Shown here: positions 16,257-24,674 of the stretch, one piece after another | How positions within the stretch are numbered: position 1 is the first letter of the stretch | How the letters are laid out: the number at the start of each line of letters is the position of its first letter | NCBI RefSeq assembly: GCF_004364805.1 | Contig: NZ_SOAP01000002.1 | Coordinates: forward strand, 744,001-808,000 | Reading direction: 5' to 3' | Length of the DNA: 64,000 nt | DNA from: Pelagimonas phthalicica | GTDB lineage: Bacteria; Pseudomonadota; Alphaproteobacteria; Rhodobacterales; Rhodobacteraceae | The notes under the pieces: model-generated | What the model was told of the DNA's origin: nothing | Database searches by the model: none | The model's input: only the letters and a program-made list of their open reading frames with translations | Translations under genes and position numbers: made by a program

Positions 16257-18332
16257 ATGCCAAACGGGTATTTGGTAACATTGGGTGACGGTATCCTCGA
16301 CAATGGGGATGCAATCAGTGGGGGGCTTATCACCTTTACCACAGATACCGAGCTGGGATCGGGCCAATGGGAATGGTCTGGCACCTGGTCCGGCACCACA
16401 TTTACCAACGAAGTCGAGCCCGGCACTTTCTTTCTTGGCACGGACGGCAACACCTATTTTGTCCCGGCTTATGGGCCGGTGGACACATTAACCTCGTCGA
16501 CTGTTATCTCTTCGCCCCCCGACGGGATTGTTTCCGGGACCTCGGGCGATGATCTTATTGACCCGGATTTCAGCGATGTGCATTCCGAAAGCCCCGACGA
16601 TAGCGGCGATGGCAGTGATGACATACGCGCAGGTGACGGCAACGATACTGCCATTGGCGGCACCGGCGACGATACCATCAGCGGTGATGCTGGCGATGAT
16701 CTGATCTATGGTGACTATGGCACCTATGACCCGGCCAATATCGCCCAGACGCTGAACTGGACCTCGCAAGGTGGCAATGGCACAGATTTGTCTGGCGGGT
16801 TTACTCAGGACACTGGTGAAATCGACGTCACCTTGGCCTTCACCAATGATGGTGACAACAATCCCCTTTTCCAGGTTGATACAGATGACCTGCAATATGC
16901 GGCGGGCGGGTTTACCGGTCGGTCTTCTCTGTATCTGTTTGGCAATGGCGATGGCGCGACCTCGACCACCACGATCAGCTTTGGCGCAAGTGCCGGGGCC
17001 TCGGTCGCGGATGAAGTCGAGAATGTTTCCTTCCGTATCAACGATATCGACGCCTTTGCAGGCAATCACAGCGATGTCATCACGATCAACGCTTTTGATG
17101 CAGACGGCAATCCTGTCACCGTCACTCTGACCGCGGCGGGCGATGAGACAATCACCGGCAACACCATCACCGCAGGGACGTCGCTGGACAACCCCAATGA
17201 CGCCAACGGCTCGGTCCTGGTTGAGATCGCTGGTCCGGTTGCTGAAATCGAAATCATCTATGGTAATGGCGATAATGGCACGCAGGCGATCTGGCTGACC
17301 GACCTGAACTTTGAGGCAGTGCAAGTCGCGACTGGCGACGACTCGCTACTCGGCGGCACAGGTGACGACACCATCTATGGCGAAGCGGGCAATGATACGC
17401 TGGATGGCGGGGCCGATAATGATGTGCTCGACGGCGGCATTGGTACCGACAGCCTTCTGGGTGGCGCGGGCAATGACACGCTTTATGCCTCGCAGGGCGA
17501 CACGCTGAGCGGTGGCGACGGCGATGATCTCTTTACCCTGGTCGATCTGGCCGAGGACGGCTCCGACGATATCTTCATCGACGGTCTGACCACGGGCGAG
17601 ACCGGTGGCGACGTTCTCGATCTGGCCGGGCTTGCGGATCGCGGCACGCTCAACATCACCTCGAATGTTGGCGGCGAGATGTCCGGCACGGTCGAGATGT
17701 ATGACGGCACCATCGTCAACTTCTCCAATATTGATGACATCATCTGCTTTACGCCCGGCACGCGCATCCTGACCTCAAAAGGCTATCGCGCCGTGGAGAC
17801 CCTGAAGCTGGGCGATATGATCGTCACCCGCGACAACGGCTTGCAGCCCTTGCGCTGGACCGGGTCACGCACTGTTTTGGCACGGGGCAAGACCGCGCCA
17901 GTGCGCATTGACCCGTCGCTCTTTGGCGGGGATCGCCCGCTCTTTGTCTCGCCGCAACACCGGATGCTGCTGGAAGGGTATCAGGTTGAGTTGATGTTTG
18001 GCACGGACGAAGTCTTTGCCGCCGCGCGCCATCTGGAAAACGGGGCCGAGGTGGCCCGGGTTGAGGGCAAGCTGGTGACCTATATCCACCTGATGCTGGA
18101 TCAGCACGAGGTCATCTATGCCGAGGGCATGGCGACCGAGAGCTTCTTTGTTGGGCAAGAGGCAGTCAAAGCGCTGCACCCCGAGGCGCGCGAAGACCTG
18201 TTCGCCAACTTCCCGCATCTGCGTGATGACCCAGCCAGTTTTGGCCCAACAGCCCGCACCTGCCTGAAAAAGCACGAGGCGCAGGCCTGGATCAGATCCG
18301 TGGCCGTGCAGGACCTTGCGCTGGCCGCGTGA
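16257..18332 (+). CDS. RTX calcium-binding protein with C-terminal Hint domain
   Basis: 691 aa, probably secreted by a type I system. Order: N-terminal beta-rich domain (1-95); a first block of RTX nonapeptides (GDGNDTAIG, GTGDDTISG, about 120-155); a 190-residue beta domain (160-350); a second RTX block (GTGDDTIYG, GAGNDTLYA, about 358-430); and from about residue 495 a Hint domain starting ICFTPGTRILT with its splicing-type Cys, then PLFVSPQHRMLLEG, ending near residue 650. Hint domains self-cleave; this arrangement is frequent in Rhodobacteraceae secreted proteins. No exporter genes lie nearby. ATG follows AGGAGCAGTGCG. A very strong terminator follows. Confidence 0.88.
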   Translation: MPNGYLVTLGDGILDNGDAISGGLITFTTDTELGSGQWEWSGTWSGTTFTNEVEPGTFFLGTDGNTYFVPAYGPVDTLTSSTVISSPPDGIVSGTSGDDLIDPDFSDVHSESPDDSGDGSDDIRAGDGNDTAIGGTGDDTISGDAGDDLIYGDYGTYDPANIAQTLNWTSQGGNGTDLSGGFTQDTGEIDVTLAFTNDGDNNPLFQVDTDDLQYAAGGFTGRSSLYLFGNGDGATSTTTISFGASAGASVADEVENVSFRINDIDAFAGNHSDVITINAFDADGNPVTVTLTAAGDETITGNTITAGTSLDNPNDANGSVLVEIAGPVAEIEIIYGNGDNGTQAIWLTDLNFEAVQVATGDDSLLGGTGDDTIYGEAGNDTLDGGADNDVLDGGIGTDSLLGGAGNDTLYASQGDTLSGGDGDDLFTLVDLAEDGSDDIFIDGLTTGETGGDVLDLAGLADRGTLNITSNVGGEMSGTVEMYDGTIVNFSNIDDIICFTPGTRILTSKGYRAVETLKLGDMIVTRDNGLQPLRWTGSRTVLARGKTAPVRIDPSLFGGDRPLFVSPQHRMLLEGYQVELMFGTDEVFAAARHLENGAEVARVEGKLVTYIHLMLDQHEVIYAEGMATESFFVGQEAVKALHPEAREDLFANFPHLRDDPASFGPTARTCLKKHEAQAWIRSVAVQDLALAA

Positions 18333-18347
18333 TGCGAAGGTAGAATT

Positions 18348-18414
18348 GAGTATTTTAGCCAAGAAGAAGCACAAACCGTTTGCGCTTCTTCTTGGTCTAA
18401 ATACTCATTTTTTT
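18348..18414. terminator. long-stem terminator made of two repeat-1 half modules
   Basis: A near-perfect hairpin: GAGTATTT-xxx-CCAAGAAGAAGC on the left pairs with GCTTCTTCTTGG-xxx-AAATACTC on the right (3 mismatches in 23), and the interior CAAAC/GTTTG extends the stem. Seven T residues follow (18408-18414). Each arm is the T-rich module of repeat family 1, placed head to head. Confidence 0.85.
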
Positions 18415-18448
18415 GGATGCCGCCCTGACGATGTCCATTAGGGCCGTG

Positions 18449-19225
18449 TCACGCTGAGCGGCGCAAGGGTTTGGCCCGGTGGGCCGAGAAATCCTGCACT
18501 GCCTGACCAAAGGCCGTGAAGAGCGGGCGCGAGACCGGGTCATTGGCCGCATCCCATTCCGGGTGCCATTGTACGGACATGGTAAAGCCCGGCGCATCTT
18601 TGACATAGATCGCCTCGGGCGTGCCGTCGGGCGCATGTCCTTCGATCACCACACGGGCACCGGGGGTCTTGATGCCCTGGCCATGCAGGGTGTTGGTCAG
18701 CACCTCGGTAGAGCCAAAAAGGTCATGAAACCGCCCGCCCTCTTGCAGGCTCACGATATGGCGCAGGGCGAATTTCTCTTCCAAGGTGCCATCGGGGGGC
18801 ATGCGGTGATTGTCGCGCCCCGGCAGGTCGCGGATTTCAGGATAGAGCGAGCCACCCATGGCGACATTGACCTCTTGAAAGCCGCGGCAAATCCCCATGA
18901 AGGGCTGCCCCCGATCCACGCAGGCACGCACCAGCGGCAAGGTGATGGCGTCACGCGCCCTGTCCATGGCCCCATGCGCCTCGGTATAGGATTCACCATA
19001 TTCTTCGGGATGCACATTGGGGCGCCCACCGGTCAGCAAAAAACCATCGCATGTCGCCAGCAACTCCTCCACCGAAACAAAGCGCGGATCCGCCGGGATC
19101 AGCATCGGCATACAGCCTGACACGGTTGCAATCGCTTCGGAATTCATGGTGCCGCCCGCATGGGCCGGGTACTGGTCGTTCAGCAAATAGGAATTGCTGA
19201 TAATGCCGACGATGGGTCGGGACAT
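18449..19225 (-). CDS. gamma-glutamyl-gamma-aminobutyrate hydrolase-like (class I glutamine amidotransferase fold)
   Basis: 258 aa cytoplasmic hydrolase with the class I GATase triad: nucleophile Cys in MGICRGFQEVN, His and Glu in VQWHPEWD. The RGFQ motif after the Cys and the LTGG...PEEYGE segment match the PuuD/GATase1_GGHN group, which hydrolyses gamma-glutamyl bonds in polyamine or amine degradation. It is a single gene here, without other puu genes, so the substrate is unproved. ATG at 19225 is preceded by AGGGAGCC. Ends only 35 bases from the terminator of the RTX gene. Confidence 0.88.
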   Translation of the reverse strand: MSRPIVGIISNSYLLNDQYPAHAGGTMNSEAIATVSGCMPMLIPADPRFVSVEELLATCDGFLLTGGRPNVHPEEYGESYTEAHGAMDRARDAITLPLVRACVDRGQPFMGICRGFQEVNVAMGGSLYPEIRDLPGRDNHRMPPDGTLEEKFALRHIVSLQEGGRFHDLFGSTEVLTNTLHGQGIKTPGARVVIEGHAPDGTPEAIYVKDAPGFTMSVQWHPEWDAANDPVSRPLFTAFGQAVQDFSAHRAKPLRRSA

Positions 19226-19337
19226 GGATGGCTCCCTAAGTGGTTCTCACGCTTGTGTAACACAATGCCCGTTAGCGAAGCGTTTGCACAGGGGGTGAAA
19301 GGTGCGCTGACGCACAGCCCCCATGTCACTTTCCCGC

Positions 19338-20504
19338 CTATGCGCGCTGAAGCTTGGACTTCAACTGGTTAAAGGCAGCGTTGATCATGCGGCTTGGCGT
19401 CAGCTCACATCGGATCAAAGCGGCCAGTTGTGCTTCGTCCAGACGGGCGACGCGAGCGATGGATTTGTCCCAATCCTCGGGGCCATAGGCGGCGATTTTC
19501 TGATTGGCCCAGAAACCGAATTTGTACTGCCACTGGAAGCGGCGGGTGGCCTGGCGTTCATAAGCTTTGAGCGGAAAATCCGCGCCGATCAGATGACAGT
19601 CTTTCAGGCATTGCCCCAGATGACCGCCCAGCTCGATGGCGAGACGAATGCCTTCACCCACCGTGGGGGTTGCCACATTGGCACTATCGCCGACACGGAT
19701 GGCCCGCCCGAAAACGACTTTCTTTTCAAAGGGTTCCGATGGGATGATCCCCGCATTGACCTGAATGCGGTCCCCCAGCTTCAGCCCATAGCTTTGCAAA
19801 AATTCCGGCGTCAAAAGCGGATCAATAATGTCACGCGGCGAGACATCGGTGTCTGGCTGGATCACCCCAACGCCGATCCGAATATGGTTTTTGGGCGCGG
19901 GAAAAATCCAGCCATAGCCCTGCAAAACCGGCGCGCCGACAAAGAGGCTGGCGCGGTCCTTTTGCGCCTCTTCAATCTCGTATTCATATTCGATCCCGAC
20001 GCCGACCCGCTGCGCCCGCGCGCCCAATCCCAGCGATTGCATGACCGCGCGCGGCGTGCCCGACGCGTCCACGATATATTTCGACCGAACGCTGCGGCTC
20101 TCATTCCCCGACAGGCGAATTTCAGAAGTAAAAAAACCGTCAGCCCCCTGCAATGTGGTCAAAAATTTGGCACCTGTCCAGATTTCGGCCCCGGCGCGGC
20201 GGGCATGACCGGCCAGCCATTGGTACAGACCGGTGATGTCCAGCACCGCCATCTTGTGATTGCGCATATGATGCAGGCTGCGCTGGTTGTCCGAGCGAAT
20301 CTCGATCTCGTTGATGGTTTGGTAGAACTCAGGCGGCACGCCTATGTTTTGCAGATCGCAGACCCAGGACCCACCCGAGGTACGCACGGGGCGACCGATT
20401 TCCTTGTCTTGATGCACGATCAGGCAGCGCATTCCAACGGGCAGTTGCGCCGCGCAAGACAGGCCCGCAGGCCCGCCACCAACAATCAAAACATCATAGT
20501 CCAA
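19338..20504 (-). CDS. FAD-dependent geranylgeranyl reductase-family oxidoreductase
   Basis: 388 aa flavoprotein. The N-terminal dinucleotide motif is VLIVGGGPAGLSCAAQL at residue 5, and the second FAD motif is GDSANVATPTVGEGIRLAIE near residue 270, both placed as in geranylgeranyl reductase-type proteins; the segment YGWIFPAPKNHIRIGVGV is also typical of that family. It probably reduces an isoprenoid or other unsaturated lipid, but relatives include diverse monooxygenases. Translation appears to begin at TTG (20504) after TTAGGGCC. It lies 37 bases after the ATPase gene and so may be the last gene of the tat operon. Confidence 0.82.
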   Translation of the reverse strand: MDYDVLIVGGGPAGLSCAAQLPVGMRCLIVHQDKEIGRPVRTSGGSWVCDLQNIGVPPEFYQTINEIEIRSDNQRSLHHMRNHKMAVLDITGLYQWLAGHARRAGAEIWTGAKFLTTLQGADGFFTSEIRLSGNESRSVRSKYIVDASGTPRAVMQSLGLGARAQRVGVGIEYEYEIEEAQKDRASLFVGAPVLQGYGWIFPAPKNHIRIGVGVIQPDTDVSPRDIIDPLLTPEFLQSYGLKLGDRIQVNAGIIPSEPFEKKVVFGRAIRVGDSANVATPTVGEGIRLAIELGGHLGQCLKDCHLIGADFPLKAYERQATRRFQWQYKFGFWANQKIAAYGPEDWDKSIARVARLDEAQLAALIRCELTPSRMINAAFNQLKSKLQRA

Positions 20505-20541
20505 AATATGGCCCTAAGCCTGAAATCCCGATCAAAAACGA

Positions 20542-21387
20542 TCAGCCCAAAGAAATCCCCTTGCGACCTGCAAGGTCGGTGAAAAATTGCCACGCGACAC
20601 GGCCAGAGCGCGAACCGCGCGTTGCCTGCCATTCAATCGCCTCGGCCTGCAACTCTTCTTCGGATACGCTGAGATCATAGGCCGCGCAATAGCCGCGGAT
20701 CATGTCCAGGTATTCGTCCTGGCTGCAAGGATGGAAGCCAAGCCACAACCCAAACCGGTCAGAGAGGGAGACTTTTTCCTCAACAGCTTCGGATGGGTTG
20801 ATCGCGCTGGAGCGTTCATTCTCGATCATGTCGCGCGGCATCAGATGGCGGCGATTGGAGGTCGCATAAAGCACCACATTATCTGGTCGACCGGCCACAC
20901 CACCATCCAGCACCGCCTTAAGGCTTTTGTAATGCTGGTCGTCGTGGCTAAAGCTGAGGTCGTCGCAGAACAGAATGAACTGATGCGGAGCATCGCGCAG
21001 GATATCCATCAGGCGCGCCACGGTAGGCAGGTCTTCGCGCTGCAATTCGACCAGTTTCAGGTCATGCCCTTCTGCGCGAACCTTGGCATGTACCGCTTTG
21101 ACAAGGCTGGATTTCCCCATGCCACGCGCGCCCCATAGCAGGGCATTGTTCGCCGGTAGGCCCTTGGCGAATTGCAAGGTGTTTGTCAGGAGCGTGTCAC
21201 GAGAGCGGTTCACCCCAACCAGCAGGGAGATATCCACGCGTGAGACTTTGGCGACCGGCTCGAGCCGTTCGGGGTCCGTGTGCCAGACAAAGGCCTCAGC
21301 GCCAAAGTCCGGAGCGGCCAGCGGCGCTGGAGACATACGCTCCAACGCCGCGGCAATACGTTCCATCGGGTCCGTGAGGGGATCCAT
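20542..21387 (-). CDS. DUF815 AAA-type ATPase
   Basis: 281 aa. Walker A is WGARGMGKSSLVKAV near residue 88 and Walker B FILFCDDLSF near residue 145, followed by the sensor-like LYATSNRRHLMP and the family's DRFGLWLGFHPC segment. DUF815 proteins are P-loop ATPases of unknown job. The start codon overlaps the tatC stop by one base (TAATG), implying translational coupling to the Tat operon. Whether it helps Tat export is inference from position only. Confidence 0.88.
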   Translation of the reverse strand: MDPLTDPMERIAAALERMSPAPLAAPDFGAEAFVWHTDPERLEPVAKVSRVDISLLVGVNRSRDTLLTNTLQFAKGLPANNALLWGARGMGKSSLVKAVHAKVRAEGHDLKLVELQREDLPTVARLMDILRDAPHQFILFCDDLSFSHDDQHYKSLKAVLDGGVAGRPDNVVLYATSNRRHLMPRDMIENERSSAINPSEAVEEKVSLSDRFGLWLGFHPCSQDEYLDMIRGYCAAYDLSVSEEELQAEAIEWQATRGSRSGRVAWQFFTDLAGRKGISLG

Positions 21388-22313
21388 TATTTGGCGTCCT
21401 CATCCTTGTCGAATTCGGCCATCAGAGGATCTTCTTCCTCTTCGTCGTCATCCTCGAACCACAGACCTTGAGCGCGCAGATCCGCCTCGCGGCGCTTTTC
21501 AACCATGCGCACCAGGAAGATCGAGAGTTCGTAGAGACCAAAGACAACGGTAAAGAGTATCAACTGGGTGATGACATCAGGAGGCGTGACCACAGCAGCC
21601 AAAACCAAAATTCCGACTGCCGCAAATTTTCGAACTGCAGCCAACCCCTCGGCAGAAACCAGCCCAGCCTTTCCCATTAGTGTCAACAAAACCGGCAACT
21701 GAAAACAAAGTCCAAAGGCCAAGATGAACACCAAAACCAGGCGCAAGTTTTCGTCAACTTTAGGCTGGAAAGCGAATTGCAATCCCTCTTTGACCGCTTC
21801 CCCGCCGTCAGCCGTGACCGCATCAAACAGGGAACTTGCATCCGCAAATCCAATCAGGAAGGCAACCGCCAAGGGCGTGACAACGAAATGCGCAAAGGAC
21901 GCACCAAGAATGAACATCAATGGTGATGCGATCAAGAACGGTAAAAAGGCATTCTTTTCATTCTTGTAAAGCCCCGGAGCCACGAAGCGCCAAAGTTGAA
22001 ACCCAATGAAAGGAAAGGACAGGCCAAGCCCGAACACCATTGAAACCCGGAACTGCGCGAACAACAATTCTTGACCAGCAGTGAACTGGAAAGTCGGTGT
22101 AGGATTGCCCATCGCCCGCATTGTTTGCTCGATCGGGACAAATAAGAATTTGAGGACATGTTCTGCGATGAAATCGCCCTGAACTGGGATGAAAAACACG
22201 CACATTGCCACAATGAAAGCGATCACGGACCGGATGAGTCGCGTGCGCAATTCTGCGAGGTGTTCGATCAGCGGGGCTGCGCTGTCTTCGATGTCGTCGT
22301 CCGAGGCGCTCAT
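21387..22313 (-). CDS. tatC: twin-arginine translocase subunit TatC
   Basis: 308 aa inner-membrane protein with six predicted helices, the receptor that recognises twin-arginine signal peptides. The N-terminal [21 protein letters not shown] is the hallmark cytoplasmic signal-binding segment; the [23 protein letters not shown] motif follows. The C-terminal 40 residues are unusually acidic ([10 protein letters not shown]...). It overlaps tatB by four bases and the DUF815 gene by one. The segment from about 21,500 to 22,200 appears slightly more A/T rich than its neighbours. Confidence 0.97.
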   Translation of the reverse strand: MSASDDDIEDSAAPLIEHLAELRTRLIRSVIAFIVAMCVFFIPVQGDFIAEHVLKFLFVPIEQTMRAMGNPTPTFQFTAGQELLFAQFRVSMVFGLGLSFPFIGFQLWRFVAPGLYKNEKNAFLPFLIASPLMFILGASFAHFVVTPLAVAFLIGFADASSLFDAVTADGGEAVKEGLQFAFQPKVDENLRLVLVFILAFGLCFQLPVLLTLMGKAGLVSAEGLAAVRKFAAVGILVLAAVVTPPDVITQLILFTVVFGLYELSIFLVRMVEKRREADLRAQGLWFEDDDEEEEDPLMAEFDKDEDAK

Positions 22314-22789
22314 GCGTCCCCTCCGTCAGCATCCGGCGCGTCGCCGGTATCGCGTTTCATTGAGGCTTCAAGCTCTTTGGCCCGTTTGGAGGCGGCTTCG
22401 GCCTCGCGGGCCAAACGATCCGCTGAGGCGCGGGCGGCATTGGCCTCGATCTTTTTGCGGGCTTCTTCGCGTTCTGCGGACAGCTTGCCGGTTTCGCTGT
22501 CGGGATCGATTGACGACAAGGGGTTGGTCATCGATTTGGCCGCGTCCTTGACCCCGTCCATCGCCGTGCCAACCGGGTTGGTCGCGGTTTTAAAGGCTTG
22601 CTGCGCCTCTTTCACGCCCGCCTGATCAGCCGCGTCATTCATGGCACGGCTGAATTCGCGCGCCATGCCGCGTGCCTTGCCAACGAATTGACCGGCTTTC
22701 TTGAACAAGACCGGCAGGTCTTTGGGGCCGACGACGATCAGCGCCACGATCCCAATAACCAGCAATTCGGGGAACCCGATATCAAACAT
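22310..22789 (-). CDS. tatB: twin-arginine translocase subunit TatB
   Basis: 159 aa. One N-terminal membrane helix, [21 protein letters not shown] with the hinge Gly-Pro, then an amphipathic helix ([22 protein letters not shown]) and a long charged Ala/Glu/Lys tail with coiled-coil character. It partners with TatC in substrate recognition. Eighteen bases after tatA, overlapping tatC by four. Confidence 0.95.
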   Translation of the reverse strand: MFDIGFPELLVIGIVALIVVGPKDLPVLFKKAGQFVGKARGMAREFSRAMNDAADQAGVKEAQQAFKTATNPVGTAMDGVKDAAKSMTNPLSSIDPDSETGKLSAEREEARKKIEANAARASADRLAREAEAASKRAKELEASMKRDTGDAPDADGGDA

Positions 22790-22807
22790 GCGCTGTGCCC
22801 CGCTGGC

Positions 22808-23038
22808 TTAGGCTTTGTCTTTGTCTTCGACAGTTTCTGCCTCTGGGGTCACGTCTTTGGCATCAGCAGCGGCCTGGTCTTCCAGCTCTTGCTTGCCCTC
22901 GTCCACACCCTTTTTAAAGGCGGTGATACCCTTGCCCACTTCGCCCATCAGCGAAGAGATTTTGCCGCGGCCAAACAGAACCAGAACCACGACGGCGATC
23001 AGCAGAAGGCCGGGAAGGCCGATGTTTCCAATACCCAT
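22808..23038 (-). CDS. tatA: twin-arginine translocase subunit TatA
   Basis: 76 aa. N-terminal MGIGNIGLPGLLLIAVVVLV helix, FGRGKISSLMGEVGKGITAFKKG hinge and amphipathic helix, then an acidic tail. It forms the pore-like oligomer of the Tat system. The start at 23038 has AAAAGGAG upstream; the longer open frame before it has no TatA character. First gene of tatA-tatB-tatC-DUF815-(reductase). Confidence 0.96.
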   Translation of the reverse strand: MGIGNIGLPGLLLIAVVVLVLFGRGKISSLMGEVGKGITAFKKGVDEGKQELEDQAAADAKDVTPEAETVEDKDKA

Positions 23039-23172
23039 AGGGCTACTCCTTTTTTGTCCGGCATCTTGCAATGCCTCAGGGCAAACGCGCCCCGGATAAA
23101 TTCCACAAGACGTATCTAATGCGTCAAGAACGTCTGGAAAAGCGCCAAAGCGACGCGTTGCCAAACGAGTTT

Positions 23173-23206
23173 TGTCATGAGACTGTCAGTTGTCAGGTTT
23201 TTGTCA
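23173..23206. promoter_or_regulatory. four TGTCA direct repeats upstream of the YafY-like regulator
   Basis: TGTCA occurs at 23173, 23184, 23191 and 23202, so the spacing is 11, 7, 11: two pairs with one helical turn inside each pair. The last copy runs into the AGGAG ribosome site of the regulator gene. Likely a binding site, perhaps for autoregulation. Confidence 0.45.
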
Positions 23207-23221
23207 GGAGCGGATGAAACA

Positions 23222-23902
23222 ATGAAGCGATCGGACCGGCTTTATGCGCTGATGCAGCGCTTGCGAGACGGGCAATTGCACACGGCTGAGGCAATGGCGC
23301 AGGATCTCGAGGTCTCGGTACGCACGATTTACCGCGATATGGAGACCCTGGCCGAATCTGGGGTGCCTGTCGAAGGCACGCGTGGTTACGGCTATACGGT
23401 GCGGGCCGCGATCACCCTGCCCCCATTGAACCTGACCGAACAAGAGCTGGAGGCCTTGCACCTTGCGCTAGCGACTCTGGGCGCATCCGAGCTGGATGAG
23501 ATCAGCGATGCTGCGCGCAGCCTGTCCGGCAAGATTGACGCGGTGCTGCCCGAAGAATCCGGCCCCGCCCCGGCCCCGTTTGGCTTTGCCACCGACAGCT
23601 TTGCCGAGACCGCGCGCGGCTTTACCCATATGCCGGCCATCCGCGCCGCCATTCGCGCCAAGCAAAAGATCAAGATTGTCGGCGCGCAGGGCGACTACAT
23701 CCTGCGGCCTTTGCATCTGGAATATTGGGGGCGGGTCTGGACCTGCATTTCCTGGTGTGAAAGCACCGAAGAATTCCTGTCCTTAAGAATTGATCGCATT
23801 GATCAACTGATCATTCTGCCGGGGCTGTTTGTTGATGAACCGGGCAAAGGCCTGGCAGATTGGCGGGCCCAACAAGGGTTGCCCGCCGAGAAACGTGAGT
23901 AA
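23222..23902 (+). CDS. YafY-type HTH/WYL regulator
   Basis: 226 aa. Residues 3-60 are a DeoR/HTH_11-like winged helix (RSDRLYALMQRLRDGQLHTA ... VSVRTIYRDMETLAESGVPV), and the C-terminal half is a WYL-type ligand domain (RPLHLEYWGRVWTCISWC...FLSLRIDRI). Such proteins repress or activate nearby genes in response to small ligands or nucleic acid. I chose the ATG at 23222 because AGGAG lies upstream; an in-frame start 45 bases earlier would include the TGTCA repeats. Divergent from tatA; convergent with the secreted protein gene. Confidence 0.9.
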   Translation: MKRSDRLYALMQRLRDGQLHTAEAMAQDLEVSVRTIYRDMETLAESGVPVEGTRGYGYTVRAAITLPPLNLTEQELEALHLALATLGASELDEISDAARSLSGKIDAVLPEESGPAPAPFGFATDSFAETARGFTHMPAIRAAIRAKQKIKIVGAQGDYILRPLHLEYWGRVWTCISWCESTEEFLSLRIDRIDQLIILPGLFVDEPGKGLADWRAQQGLPAEKRE

Positions 23903-23928
23903 AAGACCGGGTCGAAGCCCGGCCTTTC
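23902..23928. terminator. convergent intrinsic terminator
   Basis: AAAG-A-CCGGG / CCCGG-C-CTTT with a 6-base loop, between the regulator (plus) and the secreted protein (minus). U-tract short on both sides. Confidence 0.6.
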
Positions 23929-23935
23929 CAGAGGC

Positions 23936-24307
23936 TTAGTACTTGTAAGAGGTGATCCCGCCATAGGGCTTTACCTCTTGGTAGCCCGACACGATACAGG
24001 AATACGGCGCGTTGATGTCACCACCGGTCTTGATCACTTCGCGCTGCAGCGTGGTGAATTTCTGCGTCGTCGGGGCATAGTTGTTCTGGTAGCACTCAAC
24101 CGCGTTCACATAGGCGGTGTTCCAATCGGCATAGCCATAAGACTGATGCGCGGCCTGCTGCCAGACCTGAATGGTCACCATCTTGGCGTGATGGATGGTC
24201 TGGCCGTAGCCCATGGCGGTGATCTTGTCCCCTTGGGTCGCGAGGGCAGCGGTGCCACCTGCGATCAGAGCCAATGCGGTCAGGGCGGTTTTTGCAAAAT
24301 TGGTCAT
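23936..24307 (-). CDS. small secreted hypothetical protein
   Basis: 123 aa with a Sec signal peptide (AKTALTALALIAGGTAALA, cleavage near residue 24). The mature part is rich in Tyr, Gln and Thr (TIQVWQQAAHQSYGYADW, YQNNYAPTTQKFTTLQREV) and has two Cys (VECYQN, YSCIVSG) that could form one disulfide. I do not recognise a family. The ATG at 24307 follows CAAGGACAATACC; a longer upstream frame lacks a signal peptide at its start. Confidence 0.7.
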   Translation of the reverse strand: MTNFAKTALTALALIAGGTAALATQGDKITAMGYGQTIHHAKMVTIQVWQQAAHQSYGYADWNTAYVNAVECYQNNYAPTTQKFTTLQREVIKTGGDINAPYSCIVSGYQEVKPYGGITSYKY

Positions 24308-24624
24308 GGTATTGTCCTTGGTCAAAGTCGGTTCAAAATGCGGGCGCTGCACCCGGTTGGGAAAGCTGACGGCAACCTTGGTCTGGCACCGTGTTCGTGC
24401 TTCGAAACATAAGACGCTTTGGCTTAGGTTTTCCTTGGTGGAAAACATGACTTTATGCGGCACTTTCTTTTAAGGCACTGACTTTAAGATGATATTTCTT
24501 ATCCCGCTGTGGTAATTTGGAGCATCGACAGTCGAAACCTGCCCCCTTCCTATAGAGGTATTCCTCACCCCGGTCCGGAGAACCTTACCCTTAGCGACAG
24601 GCAGAATCGAACCTTCAGAAAAGC
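24308..24624. other. 317-base intergenic stretch without a clear gene
   Basis: Upstream of the secreted protein and downstream of the aldolase terminator. Read on the minus strand it contains two related segments, GGTTCGATTCTGCCTGTCGC and GGTTTCGACTGTCG, about 90 bases apart, and a small GAGG-AATA-CCTC hairpin. The first looks like a tRNA T-arm but has no matching stem. An RNA here is possible but unsupported. Confidence 0.3.
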
Positions 24625-24653
24625 AAAAGCCCCGACCAATGGCCGGGGCTTTG
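24625..24653 (-). terminator. intrinsic terminator of the aldolase gene
   Basis: Perfect 9-bp stem AAAGCCCCG / CGGGGCTTT with a 9-base loop; on the minus strand it is followed by TTTGCTTTTC. It starts 22 bases after the aldolase stop. Confidence 0.85.
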
Positions 24654-24674
24654 ATGCCATAAAGGTAACGCCGA

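Noticed and set aside
16619-17520. Short tandem repeats resembling a CRISPR or satellite array
   Set aside because: They are the coding repeats of RTX nonapeptides in the reading frame, not spacer-separated direct repeats.
19323-20582. 419-codon plus-strand frame opposite the flavin reductase
   Set aside because: Antisense shadow of a gene with both FAD motifs intact.
24590-24620. tRNA T-arm-like sequence GGTTCGATTC on the minus strand
   Set aside because: The flanking bases cannot form the 5-bp T stem, and no acceptor, D or anticodon arm is visible around it.
24470-24620. Possible permuted tmRNA gene, prompted by GGTTTCGAC and T-arm-like text
   Set aside because: No tag-peptide reading frame, no CCA-ended acceptor stem and no tmRNA pseudoknots could be recognised.
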